Positions 19,114 to 26,588 of a DNA stretch of 29,688 nt are shown here, piece by piece. Origin of the DNA: an uncultured Blastocatellia bacterium. Its GTDB lineage: Bacteria; Acidobacteriota; Blastocatellia; Pyrinomonadales; Pyrinomonadaceae. The stretch lies in NCBI GenBank assembly GCA_946480785.1, contig CAMLLD010000079.1, forward strand, positions 1 to 29,688, given 5' to 3'. The first letter of the stretch is position 1. Each line of letters begins with the position of its first letter. A model generated the notes under the pieces. It did no database searches, was not told the origin of the DNA, and was given only the letters and a program-made list of their open reading frames with translations. Both the position numbers and the translations under genes were made by a program.

Positions 19114-20070
19114 TTATGCGGACGGTCCAGCGGGATCGGACAGCAACGCGCGCGCGTTGCGTTGCAAGCCGGCAAGTTTCGCGCGCTTCATCGCGCTGCC
19201 GCGAAAACGTGCGGCGTAAGTCTCAGGCGTGAGCGCGAGAATCTCCTCGAGATCTGCATTGACGTTTCCTTCGCGCGCGGCGAAGCGCGGCTCATCAGTC
19301 GCCGTTTCAAACCGGTTCCACGGACAAACGTCCTGACAAATGTCGCAGCCATACAACCAACCCGAAAGCCCCTCCTGAATCACTCCCGGCAACTCCGGCG
19401 TGCGCAACTCGATCGTCGCGTACGAAATGCACTTGTTCGAATCGACCACGTACGGCTCGGCGATCGCATGCGTCGGACACGCATCGATGCAGAGCGTACA
19501 CGTGCCGCAATGATCCTCGATCGGTTCCGCCTCAGGCTCGAGTTCGAGGTTCAGCAGCAGCTCACCGATGAACACCCACGAGCCATATTCCGGCGTAATC
19601 ACGTTCGAGTGTTTGCCGATCCACCCGAGCCCCGCGCGCACGGCCCACGCCTTGTCGAGAGTCGGTTGAATGTCGACGCAGATCTTTCCGGCAGCTTCCG
19701 GTTCCTGCTCGCGAATCCACTCGAGCAGCGATTCCAGCTTGGACTTCAAAACCTCGTGGTAGTCGTCACCCCACGCGTAACGCGAGACTTTTCCGGTCGC
19801 TGAATCTTCCTGATGTTGATTTGGCGTGTAGTAGTTGAGCGCGACCACAACGATCGAACGCGCTGGCGGGAAAAGCTCGAGCGGATTGAGACGCTTCTCG
19901 ACGTCTCGCGCCATCCACGACATATCGCCGTGATAGCCGCGGGCGAGCCATTCTTTCAATCGCGGCGTCTCCTCCTCGAGCGGTCCGGCGCTGATAACCC
20001 CAACTTTGTGGAAGCCTTCGAATAGCGCGCGCTCTTTGACCGCCCGAGAAGTGACAGATGCCGTAATCAC
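19114..20070 (-). CDS. queG: epoxyqueuosine reductase QueG
   Basis: The protein has 318 residues with a GTG start. It has the cobalamin-binding core with 'GYHGDMSWM', 'AGLGWIGKHSNVI' and 'WVFIGELLLNLEL'. A double 4Fe-4S ferredoxin region follows: 'CGTCTLCIDACPTHAI' and 'YGCDICQDVCPWN'. QueG reduces epoxyqueuosine to queuosine in tRNA. It is shorter than the E. coli protein (about 379), which has extra C-terminal HEAT-like repeats; short forms are common. It lies 12 bp after a BamE-like protein gene and 3 bp before the thioesterase gene. Confidence 0.94.
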   Translation of the reverse strand: MITASVTSRAVKERALFEGFHKVGVISAGPLEEETPRLKEWLARGYHGDMSWMARDVEKRLNPLELFPPARSIVVVALNYYTPNQHQEDSATGKVSRYAWGDDYHEVLKSKLESLLEWIREQEPEAAGKICVDIQPTLDKAWAVRAGLGWIGKHSNVITPEYGSWVFIGELLLNLELEPEAEPIEDHCGTCTLCIDACPTHAIAEPYVVDSNKCISYATIELRTPELPGVIQEGLSGWLYGCDICQDVCPWNRFETATDEPRFAAREGNVNADLEEILALTPETYAARFRGSAMKRAKLAGLQRNARALLSDPAGPSA

Positions 20071-20082
20071 AAGACGAACAGT

Positions 20083-20571
20083 TTACTGCATCTTCTGTAT
20101 TTGAATCGTCACGATCGGCGTGTCGCCGGCGGTGCGGCTGTACGAGACCCAGTAACCGGCCTTCGGATAGCGCACGAGTTTGTGCTTCGATCCGTCGGGC
20201 TTGGTTTCGAAGTCAGCGCCAAACACCTGTTGCGGCGTGATCACGTCTGACGCGCCGTTCATGAAATCGACCGAGATCGCCGTCACTTTGTGCGTCGCCT
20301 TGTCGTAAAGGATCTGCGCGGTTTCCTTCTCGCCGAAAACGTAGAAGTCCTGCTCGTCGCCTTTGTCCGCGGGATTGCCGAGCTTCTTGCGCACGTCATC
20401 CGCGAGCCAGCCGATCTGCACGCCGCGATACTCCTGAAAAACCGGCGAGTCCTCAGCCGCCACGGCGGGCGCCTTGCGCGTCGTTTGCGCAACGGCGGCC
20501 GCTAACAAAATCGTAAGCAGCACTAACGCGCATACGACGCAGAGACCTGTTAATCGAAAGTGGTGAGTCAT
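20083..20571 (-). CDS. small exported protein with BamE-like fold pattern
   Basis: The protein has 162 residues from the ATG at 20571. I chose this start because GGAAAGGAG stands just upstream and a signal peptide begins there (hydrophobic run about residues 9-28, ending AAAVAQ). The in-frame extension to 20715 would put 48 non-secretory residues in front. The mature part 'YRGVQIGWLADDVRKKLGNP' followed by 'FYVFGEKETAQILYD' and 'VTAISVDF' resembles the SmpA/OmlA (BamE-like) fold, used for small envelope proteins. The function is unknown. It is the first gene of the minus-strand run leading to queG. Confidence 0.75.
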   Translation of the reverse strand: MTHHFRLTGLCVVCALVLLTILLAAAVAQTTRKAPAVAAEDSPVFQEYRGVQIGWLADDVRKKLGNPADKGDEQDFYVFGEKETAQILYDKATHKVTAISVDFMNGASDVITPQQVFGADFETKPDGSKHKLVRYPKAGYWVSYSRTAGDTPIVTIQIQKMQ

Positions 20572-20699
20572 GGGTTTACTCCTTTCCAGGAATAAAATGT
20601 TGTTTCCACTAAAGCGGGTAGGAATGAGACCGCCGGACACCCGTGAAAAGTTCTGCCGACGGGCCCATGTGCAGTCAAAATAATCCCAGGAAATTCCGA

Positions 20700-20714
20700 T
20701 GTCAATCTCTGACA
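20700..20714. promoter_or_regulatory. TGTCA-N5-TGACA inverted repeat
   Basis: TGTCA (20700-20704) and TGACA (20710-20714) form a 15-bp inverted repeat in the 192-bp divergent region between the BamE-like and NTF2-like genes. Its right arm overlaps the candidate promoter box. It may be a regulator site. The rest of the region holds the two ribosome-binding sites and nothing else I can name. Confidence 0.35.
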
Positions 20715-20728
20715 AGCACTGCTAGAAT
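20709..20728 (+). promoter_or_regulatory. candidate promoter, CTGACA-N8-TAGAAT
   Basis: CTGACA (20709-20714) and TAGAAT (20723-20728) are 8 bp apart; GCCCGTCTTTT overlaps and follows the second box. The layout closely matches 4374-4392, including the GCCCGT that follows. It lies 35 bp upstream of the NTF2-like gene start. Confidence 0.4.
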
Positions 20729-20763
20729 GCCCGTCTTTTGTCAGCCAAAGGAGACCACAGATT

Positions 20764-21312
20764 TTGCTAACCAGGAACGTGCTCGCGGTCGCGTTGTCGA
20801 TGTTCTTTTTGGTGATGGTCCAAGCGGGTTGTAAAAACGCCGTTGCGCCGCCGACAAATCGTGCAGAGGCGACTCCGTCGCCGCGAAAGGTCGACACGGC
20901 CGCCATCGAAGCCGAGGTGATCAAACTCGAGCGCGAGTGGGCCGATGCGGTCAAGAATGGCGACGCGGATGCAGCGCGGCGCGTGATGGCGGACGACATC
21001 GCGATCGTTAATCCTGATGGCTCGACCTCCGCGAAGGCCGAAGAAGTGGACGCCATTCAGGCGAAGACTGTGACGATGGACTCGTGGGAGATTCTCGAAC
21101 CGAAGGTAACGGTGCTCGACGAGAACAATGCTTTTGTGACGGGACGCGGCGTGATCAAGAACGGAAAAGCCAAAGTCCCAAACTCTAAGAAGACGATCGA
21201 TATCAGTGGTGAGTACCGGTTTCTCGATGTGTACGCGCGGCGCAACGGTAAGTGGGAGGCGGTCGCTTCGCAAACTACACCAATCGCGCAAGCCTCAGCG
21301 AAGAATCCGTAG
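20764..21312 (+). CDS. exported NTF2-like (DUF4440-type) protein
   Basis: The protein has 182 residues with a TTG start; AAAGGAG stands about 10 bp upstream. The N-terminus is a signal peptide ending VQAGC, a weak lipobox (Gln at -3), so it may be a lipoprotein. After a Pro-rich linker, the rest fits the SnoaL/NTF2-like DUF4440 fold: 'EAEVIKLEREWADAVKNGDADAARRVMADDIAIVNPDG' (shown in part) and 'VFRFLDVYARRNGKWEAVASQ'-type end. DUF4440 proteins are widespread in Acidobacteriota; many have no known activity. Single gene, convergent with amrS 3 bp away. Confidence 0.8.
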   Translation: MLTRNVLAVALSMFFLVMVQAGCKNAVAPPTNRAEATPSPRKVDTAAIEAEVIKLEREWADAVKNGDADAARRVMADDIAIVNPDGSTSAKAEEVDAIQAKTVTMDSWEILEPKVTVLDENNAFVTGRGVIKNGKAKVPNSKKTIDISGEYRFLDVYARRNGKWEAVASQTTPIAQASAKNP

Positions 21313-21315
21313 GTG

Positions 21316-22395
21316 TTAGCCTGTGGCCCATATGCCGGGAATCGTCGTCGAACAACGCGGACAGCGTCCTTCGCGCGTGACCTGCACCTGACGAATCAGA
21401 TACCCAAAACGCTCGACCAGCAACTCATCGCACGACGGGCAGTAAGTGTTTTCCCAACGTCCAACTCGTCCCGGCAGATTGCCGGCATAAACGTAACGCA
21501 GCCCCGCCTCACGACCAATCTCACACGCACGAATCAACTGCTCGGCAGTCGTGTTTGAGTTTTCCGTCATCCGGTAATCCTGATGAAACGCCGTGACATG
21601 CCACGGAATATCGGGCGAGACTGACGCGATGAAATCCGCTGCGCGCCTAATCTCATCGATCGAATCATTGAACCCGGGAATCACGAGCGTCACGATCTCT
21701 TCCCAGAAACCGCGCTCCTGGACCATCTTCACCGTCTCAAGAATGTTGTCGACAACGCCGCCGAGCTGGCGATAGTTCTTATCGTTCATCGACTTCAAAT
21801 CGATCTTGTAACAGTCGGTCCACGGCCGCAGGTAGTCGAGCACTTGCGGCGTCGCATTGCCGTTGGAGATGAATGCGGTTTTGAAACCCGCGGGCCGCGC
21901 TTTCTGAAAAACTTCGACCGCCCACTCCGCTGTGATCAGCGGTTCGTTGTAACTGCTGCCGACCATCGCCGCGCCGTAAGTCTTCGCCATCGTTACGAGC
22001 CGGTCGGCGGAGACGATCGTCGGGCTCGTTCCCGCGGCGTCGTCGCGCAGCGCCTGCGACGTGAGCCAGTTCTGGCAGTACGCACAATGAAGATCGCAGC
22101 CGAGCATGCCGAACGTGAGCGTGTCCGAACCGGGCAGCACGTGAAAGAACGGTTTCTTCTCGGTCGGATCGCACGCGAGCGCCGCGACGTAATTGGCCGG
22201 CGCGCGCAGATGCCCGCCTTCGTTGAAGCGGACTTTACAGATGCCGCGCTTGCCGGACTTGATCAGGCAACGATGCCCGCAGGCATAACATTTCAGCGCG
22301 TCCCCTTCGAGATGTTCGGTCAATTCGGGCGCGCCTTCGATGGTCATCGAATCGAGGACGTTGGCGAGTGGTGTGGCTGTACTGCTAAGTGGCAT
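21316..22395 (-). CDS. amrS: AmmeMemoRadiSam system radical SAM enzyme
   Basis: The protein has 359 residues. It starts with a Cys-rich knuckle region 'CYACGHRCLIKSGKRGIC' (Cys36, 39, 43, 53). The radical SAM motif CDLHCAYC (Cys100, 104, 107) follows, then 'AAMVGSSYNEPLI', 'FKTAFISNGNA' and 'YKIDLKSMNDKNYRQLGG'. The C-terminal zinc-ribbon-like CPSC and CPRC pairs also fit this family. AmrS proteins usually sit with Memo and AMMECR1 genes and have no proven reaction. Neither partner is in this window. The start at 22395 lacks a clear SD; Met17 (22347) is an alternative. Only 26 bp separate it from the divergent metallohydrolase start. Confidence 0.92.
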   Translation of the reverse strand: MPLSSTATPLANVLDSMTIEGAPELTEHLEGDALKCYACGHRCLIKSGKRGICKVRFNEGGHLRAPANYVAALACDPTEKKPFFHVLPGSDTLTFGMLGCDLHCAYCQNWLTSQALRDDAAGTSPTIVSADRLVTMAKTYGAAMVGSSYNEPLITAEWAVEVFQKARPAGFKTAFISNGNATPQVLDYLRPWTDCYKIDLKSMNDKNYRQLGGVVDNILETVKMVQERGFWEEIVTLVIPGFNDSIDEIRRAADFIASVSPDIPWHVTAFHQDYRMTENSNTTAEQLIRACEIGREAGLRYVYAGNLPGRVGRWENTYCPSCDELLVERFGYLIRQVQVTREGRCPRCSTTIPGIWATG

Positions 22396-22421
22396 TGCTA
22401 TTACGGTGTTATTTTAAGGGA

Positions 22422-23111
22422 ATGATTATCGAAGAACTAACGGTCACGGCGTTTCAGCAACACACGCGCATCCTCGGCTGCGAGAAAACAAAGCAGGCTA
22501 TCTGCATCGATCCCGGGGACGAAGCGGAACGCATCGTCGAGACGCTCGATCGTCGTGGCCTCAACCTGCAAGCGATCGCGCTGACGCACGCACATCTCGA
22601 TCACGTCGGCGGCGTTGCCGCGCTCAGAAAACTAAAACCCGACGCGCGGATCAACCTGCACAAAGGCGACGAGTTCATGTATACGGGACTGCCCGAGCAG
22701 CCGGCGTGGATCGGAATTCCTCGTTCGCAGTGGGCGGCGCTCGGCTTCGTCTTCGAACCGCCGCCGCCGGTCGATGAATATTGGAATGACGAGCAGACGT
22801 ACGCAGTCGGCGAGTTGCAGTTCAAGATCCTGCACTGTCCCGGACACACGCCTGGTCACGTCGTTTTATACGAGCCCAATGAACGAAAGGTGTTTGTAGG
22901 CGACGTGTTGTTTGCGGGTTCGATCGGCCGCACCGATCTGCCGGGCGGATCGATGCCGCAGTTGCTCGACTCGATCAAGAACAAACTGCTCACCCTTCCC
23001 GACGACGTTACCGTTTATTCAGGACACGGATCGCTCACGACGATCGGCGAGGAACGTCTGACGAATCCATTCTTGACGGGCGTTTACAATTTGCGCGGCA
23101 CGAGGTTTTGA
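22422..23111 (+). CDS. metallo-beta-lactamase fold hydrolase, glyoxalase II-like (YcbL group)
   Basis: The protein has 229 residues from the ATG at 22422 (AAGGG just upstream). The metal motif is THAHLDHVGG, followed by 'CPGHTPGHVVLYEP', 'VFVGDVLFAGSIGRTDLPGG' and 'YSGHGSLTTIGEER'. This is the pattern of YcbL/GloB-like thioester hydrolases with a dinuclear metal site. The typical substrate is S-lactoylglutathione or another small thioester, which I cannot decide. It is divergent from amrS. Confidence 0.9.
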   Translation: MIIEELTVTAFQQHTRILGCEKTKQAICIDPGDEAERIVETLDRRGLNLQAIALTHAHLDHVGGVAALRKLKPDARINLHKGDEFMYTGLPEQPAWIGIPRSQWAALGFVFEPPPPVDEYWNDEQTYAVGELQFKILHCPGHTPGHVVLYEPNERKVFVGDVLFAGSIGRTDLPGGSMPQLLDSIKNKLLTLPDDVTVYSGHGSLTTIGEERLTNPFLTGVYNLRGTRF

Positions 23112-23120
23112 GAACACGGG

Positions 23121-23321
23121 TCAGCGGAGACGCTGCGCTTTCATCTCTTCCCACCGATCTTTTTGATCGTCGTCCAACTGGCTCGGCAAAGTGTCGACCG
23201 GAATGTTGTTCACCGCACAAAACTGGCGCCACAAAACAAACCGCAGATCGTATTGGCCGGTCGTATCCGAGACCGAGTTGTCGATTGGGGGTGGCTGCTT
23301 CTTCCGCTGTCCCGTATCCAT
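23121..23321 (-). CDS. small hypothetical protein
   Basis: This 66-residue ORF starts with ATG at 23321. It is polar and acidic toward the end, with 'YDLRFVLWRQFCAVNNIP' then 'LDDDQKDRWEEMKAQR'. It has no signal, membrane segment or known motif. It lies 50 bp after the haemoglobin gene on the same strand. I prefer it to overlapping plus-strand ORFs because those have low-complexity, Arg-rich translations. I do not recognise it. Confidence 0.5.
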   Translation of the reverse strand: MDTGQRKKQPPPIDNSVSDTTGQYDLRFVLWRQFCAVNNIPVDTLPSQLDDDQKDRWEEMKAQRLR

Positions 23322-23370
23322 GACTCTGACCCTACCTTGATATGGTTGAGGAAGTGTAACAGCTTCAGGA

Positions 23371-23832
23371 CTATTTCTCTACGATGTCCTTCTTCAGGCT
23401 CACCACGAACGCGAGAATCTCGCCTTTCTCCTTCTCAGGCACTTTGAACTTGTCGAGCGAAGCGATGAGATGTTTGGCCGCGGCGTCCCACTCGGCGCTA
23501 CTGATTCCGAGACCCGCATGCGAGGTTTTCATGTCGCGTCCGAGGTAAAGGCATGGTCCACCGGTCGCGGCGCAAAATTGATCGAGGATGTGCTGGCGAA
23601 TGCGTTTCTTCGAATCGTCGCTGTGACCGACGAAGAACCGCTCAAATTGTTTGTCGGTAACGAGGCGGCCGACAAAATCATCGACGACAGCGGCGAGTGC
23701 GTCGTAGCCGCCGATGCGTTGATACAGTGATTTTTCCTGAGCGCGGCTCGGCATCGAGCCGGCAACCATTAAGAGCAGGGAAAGGACCAGTCCGATTACA
23801 GCGGTCCGCTGAAAACGCGAGTTGGTTTGCAT
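23371..23832 (-). CDS. exported truncated haemoglobin
   Basis: The protein has 153 residues. It starts with a signal peptide (hydrophobic about 12-25, cleavage likely after SRA), preceded by a GAGGAG ribosome-binding site. The mature part is a truncated haemoglobin of the group I type: 'SLYQRIGGYDALAAVVDDFVGRL', 'FERFFVGHSDDSKKRIRQHILDQF', 'CAATGGPCLYLGRDMKTSHAGLGIS' (the His in KTSHAGL is the likely proximal haem ligand), and 'LIASLDKFKVPEKEKGEI'. Such globins bind O2, NO or CO; export to the periplasm is less usual than the cytosolic form. The upstream 70 bp contain a direct repeat (23860-23878). Confidence 0.9.
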   Translation of the reverse strand: MQTNSRFQRTAVIGLVLSLLLMVAGSMPSRAQEKSLYQRIGGYDALAAVVDDFVGRLVTDKQFERFFVGHSDDSKKRIRQHILDQFCAATGGPCLYLGRDMKTSHAGLGISSAEWDAAAKHLIASLDKFKVPEKEKGEILAFVVSLKKDIVEK

Positions 23833-23859
23833 CAGTTGAGTCTCCTCTTTGCAAAATTA

Positions 23860-23878
23860 GAAGTACGTTGTGAAGTAC
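23860..23878. repeat. GAAGTAC direct repeat upstream of the haemoglobin gene
   Basis: GAAGTAC occurs at 23860-23866 and 23872-23878, a 12-bp period, 28-46 bp upstream of the haemoglobin start. Spacing near one helical turn fits a two-site regulator, but no known regulator motif is recognised. Confidence 0.4.
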
Positions 23879-23902
23879 GGACTAAAACCCTGGATCGGAT
23901 TT

Positions 23903-24628
23903 CTAGTAATCGCTGCGGAGATACATCGCGCCGGTAGGCGACTGCGCGCCGCCGGCAGGTTCTAAGGTAACGGCCATAACCGAGTAATCGCGGTCCTGGG
24001 CCTGGATGTGCTCGTTTACCTGAGCGCGGCCGGCGCTGTCAGTCGAGAATGTGTTGCCCGGTCGCGGAGCGCGTTTCGGTTCGATGAACCAGAGTTGGTA
24101 TTCCTTGCCTGCGGGCGGCTGCGGCAGGCCGTTCACAAGCAGGATCGCACGGCCGGTCCAGTCGTAAACGATCTTTGCACTTGCGCCCGGCGCTTCGTTT
24201 GTTCCGTGCAAGTCTTTCATTCTCGCTCCGGGAGAAGAAAGAATTTCGACGAGGGTGGTCTCTTGTTGATGCCGGCGGTTTTGTTGCCACAGTACGATCA
24301 CGGCGATGATTAGAGCGGCGAAGAGGATTACTGCGGCGATTTGGCCGAGCGAGCCGAGAGAGTTCCACAGGTTGCGTTGCGGGCGCGCAAGGGGAACCAC
24401 GTTTTTTTCAGACCGGATCTGTGTTAACAGGTTTCGACGTACCTCAGTCGATGGTTCAATGGGATCGGCGCTCAAGGCGAGGCTCGCGGCAACCGCTTCC
24501 CACTCGTCCAGATCACGACGACACTCCGCACACGTTTCGAGATGTTCGTTCAGCGCCCGTTCTTCCGCCGCGTCAAGCGACGACAGCGCGTGGGCCGGAA
24601 TCATCTCTTTGTAGTCTTCGTGGATCAT
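23903..24628 (-). CDS. anti-sigma factor, RskA-type
   Basis: The protein has 241 residues. The N-terminal zinc-finger-like anti-sigma domain has HxxxCxxC (HLETCAEC, about residues 29-36). A single membrane helix follows at about 93-114. The extracytoplasmic C-terminal region matches the RskA C-terminal domain: 'LLVNGLPQPPAGKEYQLWFIEP', 'FSTDSAGRAQV', 'YSVMAVTLEPAGGAQSPTG'. It would hold its sigma factor at the membrane until a signal releases it. It starts 6 bp after the sigma gene stop, a usual arrangement for the pair. Confidence 0.93.
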   Translation of the reverse strand: MIHEDYKEMIPAHALSSLDAAEERALNEHLETCAECRRDLDEWEAVAASLALSADPIEPSTEVRRNLLTQIRSEKNVVPLARPQRNLWNSLGSLGQIAAVILFAALIIAVIVLWQQNRRHQQETTLVEILSSPGARMKDLHGTNEAPGASAKIVYDWTGRAILLVNGLPQPPAGKEYQLWFIEPKRAPRPGNTFSTDSAGRAQVNEHIQAQDRDYSVMAVTLEPAGGAQSPTGAMYLRSDY

Positions 24629-24634
24629 CGTTAC

Positions 24635-25201
24635 TTAAAAACCGAGATCTGAACCCTTCCCCGCCAGCAGTTCACGCAACTTCATCATGCCCGTGCGCAT
24701 GCGCGTTTTGACCGTCCCCAACGGCGCGCCGACGCGCGCGGCGATCTCCGACTGGCTGAGGCCGTCAAAATAGGCGAGCAGCAACAGCCGCTTCTGCTCG
24801 TCGGGGAGTTGGGCCAGCGCCGCGTTTACCACGTGACGCTGTTCTGAACGGAAAGCATCGCTCGCTGCGTCCGAAACCGCTTCCGCTTCGTCTCGCGCCC
24901 CTGCGGCTGCGACTCGTTCGCGCGCCGCGAGTGTTCTCAATCTGTCGATGCCGCGGCTGCGCGCGAGTGTTACGAGCCAGGTAAACGGCCGCCCGCGAGT
25001 CTCGTCGAAGTCTGCTGCCCGCCGCCAAACCTGCAAAAACACCTCTTGCAGCACGTCCTCCGCTTCCTCGCGGTTGTTCAATATACGCATCAGCAGCCCA
25101 AACAGGATTACACGATACAGATCGTAGAGCTGCGCCAGTGCCGCCTCGTCACGCGCGGCAATCGCTTTCAGCAGCACAACGTCGTTGGCTACAGATGACA
25201 C
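24635..25201 (-). CDS. ECF-type RNA polymerase sigma factor (SigK-like)
   Basis: The protein has 188 residues with a GTG start. Region 2 is 'DLYRVILFGLLMRILNNREEAEDVLQEVFLQVWRRA', given only in part, with 'FTWLVTLARSRGIDRLR'. Region 4 is 'LPDEQKRLLLLAYFDGLSQSEIAARVGAPLGTVKTRMR' in outline. The type and the RskA-like partner fit the SigK/ECF19 area. No clear ribosome-binding site precedes the GTG, which lies 16 bp after the aldolase stop, so reading through from fbaB is possible. Confidence 0.92.
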   Translation of the reverse strand: MSSVANDVVLLKAIAARDEAALAQLYDLYRVILFGLLMRILNNREEAEDVLQEVFLQVWRRAADFDETRGRPFTWLVTLARSRGIDRLRTLAARERVAAAGARDEAEAVSDAASDAFRSEQRHVVNAALAQLPDEQKRLLLLAYFDGLSQSEIAARVGAPLGTVKTRMRTGMMKLRELLAGKGSDLGF

Positions 25202-25217
25202 GGATTGTGAGTAAGGA

Positions 25218-26318
25218 TTAGGCGACCGTAATTTCCGGCGCGAGATACACGTCCTGAATCGCGTTCAGCAACTGCACGCCCTCGCTCATCGGACGCTGAA
25301 AAGCCTTGCGACCGGAGATCAGGCCCATGCCGCCGCCGCGTTTGTTGATGACCGCGGTGCGCACAGCCTCCGCCATATCGCTCGCGCCCTTCGACTCGCC
25401 ACCGGAATTGATCAAGCCGCAACGGCCCATATAGCAGTTTGCGACCTGATAACGGACCAAGTCGATCGGGTTGTCGCTGGTCAGTTTTTCGTAAACGAGC
25501 TTGCTGGTCTTGCCATACGAACTGCCGAGCTCTTTCTCAACGGCTTTGTAACCACCGTTACGCTCGGGCAGTTTCTGCTTGATGATGTCCGCTTGAATGG
25601 TAACGCCGAGATGGTTTGCCTGGGCCGTGAGATCGGCTGACGCGTGCATGTCGCCCTCGGGAGTTTTGAATTTCGGATTGCGCAGGTAACACCAGAGAAT
25701 GCACGCCATGCCCAACTCATGCGCCTGGGCAAACGCTTCGCTGATTTCCGTGATCTGGCGCGTTGACTCATCTGAGCCGAAATAGATCGTCGCCCCAACC
25801 GCGACCGCGCCGAGGTTGTGTGCTTCTTTCACCGTGCCGAATAAAACCTGGTCGAACTTGTTCGGCAACGTAAGCAACTCGTTATGATTGATCTTCACGA
25901 TGAACGGAATCTTGTGCGCGTACTTACGCGCGACCGAGCCGAGCACGCCAAACGTAGAAGCCACCGCGTTGCAGCCGCCTTCGATCGCCAGCTTCACGAT
26001 GTTTCCCGGATCGAAATACTGCGGGTTGGGAGCAAACGAGGCGCCCGCCGAGTGTTCGATGCCCTGGTCCACCGGCAGAATCGAGAGATAACCAGTGCCG
26101 GCGAGCCGGCCGTTATTAGCCAGCGTTTGCAACGAGCGAAGCACGCTTGGTGAACGATCGGAAGCACTCCAAACGCGATCGATAAAGTCCGGTCCCGGGA
26201 CGTGCAACTGATCCTTCGCGATCGTTTGCGACGTGTGGTCCAGAAGACTTTGTGCTTCCGGTCCGAGAAGCTCGGCGATACGGTCCATTGTTGGGGAGTG
26301 TTTTAGTTCGGTAGCCAT
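25218..26318 (-). CDS. fbaB: class I fructose-bisphosphate aldolase (DhnA/FbaB type)
   Basis: The protein has 366 residues, with extensive blocks shared with E. coli FbaB: '[17 protein letters not shown]', '[16 protein letters not shown]', '[15 protein letters not shown]', '[10 protein letters not shown]'-like '[17 protein letters not shown]', 'INSGGESKG' and '[19 protein letters not shown]'. It cleaves or forms fructose-1,6-bisphosphate through a Schiff-base lysine, probably in 'ADIIKQK'. About 15 residues are added at the N-terminus relative to E. coli; a perfect AGGAGG (26328-26333 on the other strand) supports the start. Transcription is probably from the promoter at 26444-26472, so the inverted-repeat element would form its 5' leader. 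The ECF sigma gene follows 16 bp downstream. Confidence 0.96.
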   Translation of the reverse strand: MATELKHSPTMDRIAELLGPEAQSLLDHTSQTIAKDQLHVPGPDFIDRVWSASDRSPSVLRSLQTLANNGRLAGTGYLSILPVDQGIEHSAGASFAPNPQYFDPGNIVKLAIEGGCNAVASTFGVLGSVARKYAHKIPFIVKINHNELLTLPNKFDQVLFGTVKEAHNLGAVAVGATIYFGSDESTRQITEISEAFAQAHELGMACILWCYLRNPKFKTPEGDMHASADLTAQANHLGVTIQADIIKQKLPERNGGYKAVEKELGSSYGKTSKLVYEKLTSDNPIDLVRYQVANCYMGRCGLINSGGESKGASDMAEAVRTAVINKRGGGMGLISGRKAFQRPMSEGVQLLNAIQDVYLAPEITVA

Positions 26319-26346
26319 CCCGGTTTGCCTCCTGATGCTCAGCTCT

Positions 26347-26433
26347 CTTTGGAGTGCGGCGACTCGTCGCCGCTTTCATCTGGATCACGCAGATTTGGTT
26401 ACGAAAGCGGCGACGAGTCGCCGCACTCCAAAG
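26347..26433. repeat. 87-bp inverted-repeat element (REP/BIME- or MITE-like)
   Basis: Two 31-bp arms (26347-26377 and 26403-26433) are exact reverse complements, CTTTGGAGTGCGG...GCTTTC and its mirror. Each arm carries its own near-palindrome GCGGCGAC-TC-GTCGCCGC. The 25-nt centre has a further ATCTG/CAGAT hairpin (26378-26382 with 26390-26394). It looks like two inverted REP units of a kind that I believe is dispersed in many soil bacteria. It lies between the fbaB ribosome-binding site and its promoter. Confidence 0.85.
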
Positions 26434-26443
26434 AAGCTGCTGG

Positions 26444-26472
26444 ATTATACGATTCGGTTGAAGGGCGAGCAA
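26444..26472 (-). promoter_or_regulatory. sigma-70-like promoter of fbaB
   Basis: On the minus strand TTGCTC (26472-26467) and TATAAT (26449-26444) are spaced by exactly 17 bp. Start of transcription would be near 26437, a few bases before the inverted-repeat element. Confidence 0.65.
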
Positions 26473-26487
26473 ATTTTCGAGTAAAAT
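26458..26487 (+). promoter_or_regulatory. sigma-70-like promoter of the DUF3857 genes
   Basis: TTGAAG (26458-26463) and TAAAAT (26482-26487) are spaced by 18 bp. It overlaps the fbaB promoter on the other strand, so the two polymerase sites should interfere. The leader to the ATG would be about 95 nt. Confidence 0.5.
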
Positions 26488-26541
26488 CACCCACGCCCGC
26501 CGCACCCAAGCAATCCCGGCGGGAGTCCTCGGTAGCCTGCT

Positions 26542-26557
26542 CTAATACACGTATTAG
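26542..26557. promoter_or_regulatory. 16-bp operator-like palindrome CTAATACACGTATTAG
   Basis: The 7-bp arms CTAATAC and GTATTAG are perfect, with a 2-bp centre. It lies 31 bp before the DUF3857 protein start and about 55 bp downstream of the candidate -10 box, a place where a bound repressor would block transcription. TetR- and MarR-like operators have this size; none is encoded next to it. Confidence 0.5.
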
Positions 26558-26588
26558 TCATTTCGCAGCAGTTTGGAAAGGTAAACAA

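Noticed and set aside
18568..19803. 411-codon plus-strand frame over moaA, the thioesterase and queG
   Set aside because: It spans three well-identified minus-strand genes and its product is Arg/His-rich with no motif.
26325..26588. N-terminal extension of the DUF3857 protein through the inverted repeat
   Set aside because: The repeat is merely open in this frame. The ATG at 26589 has a ribosome-binding site and directly begins a signal peptide.
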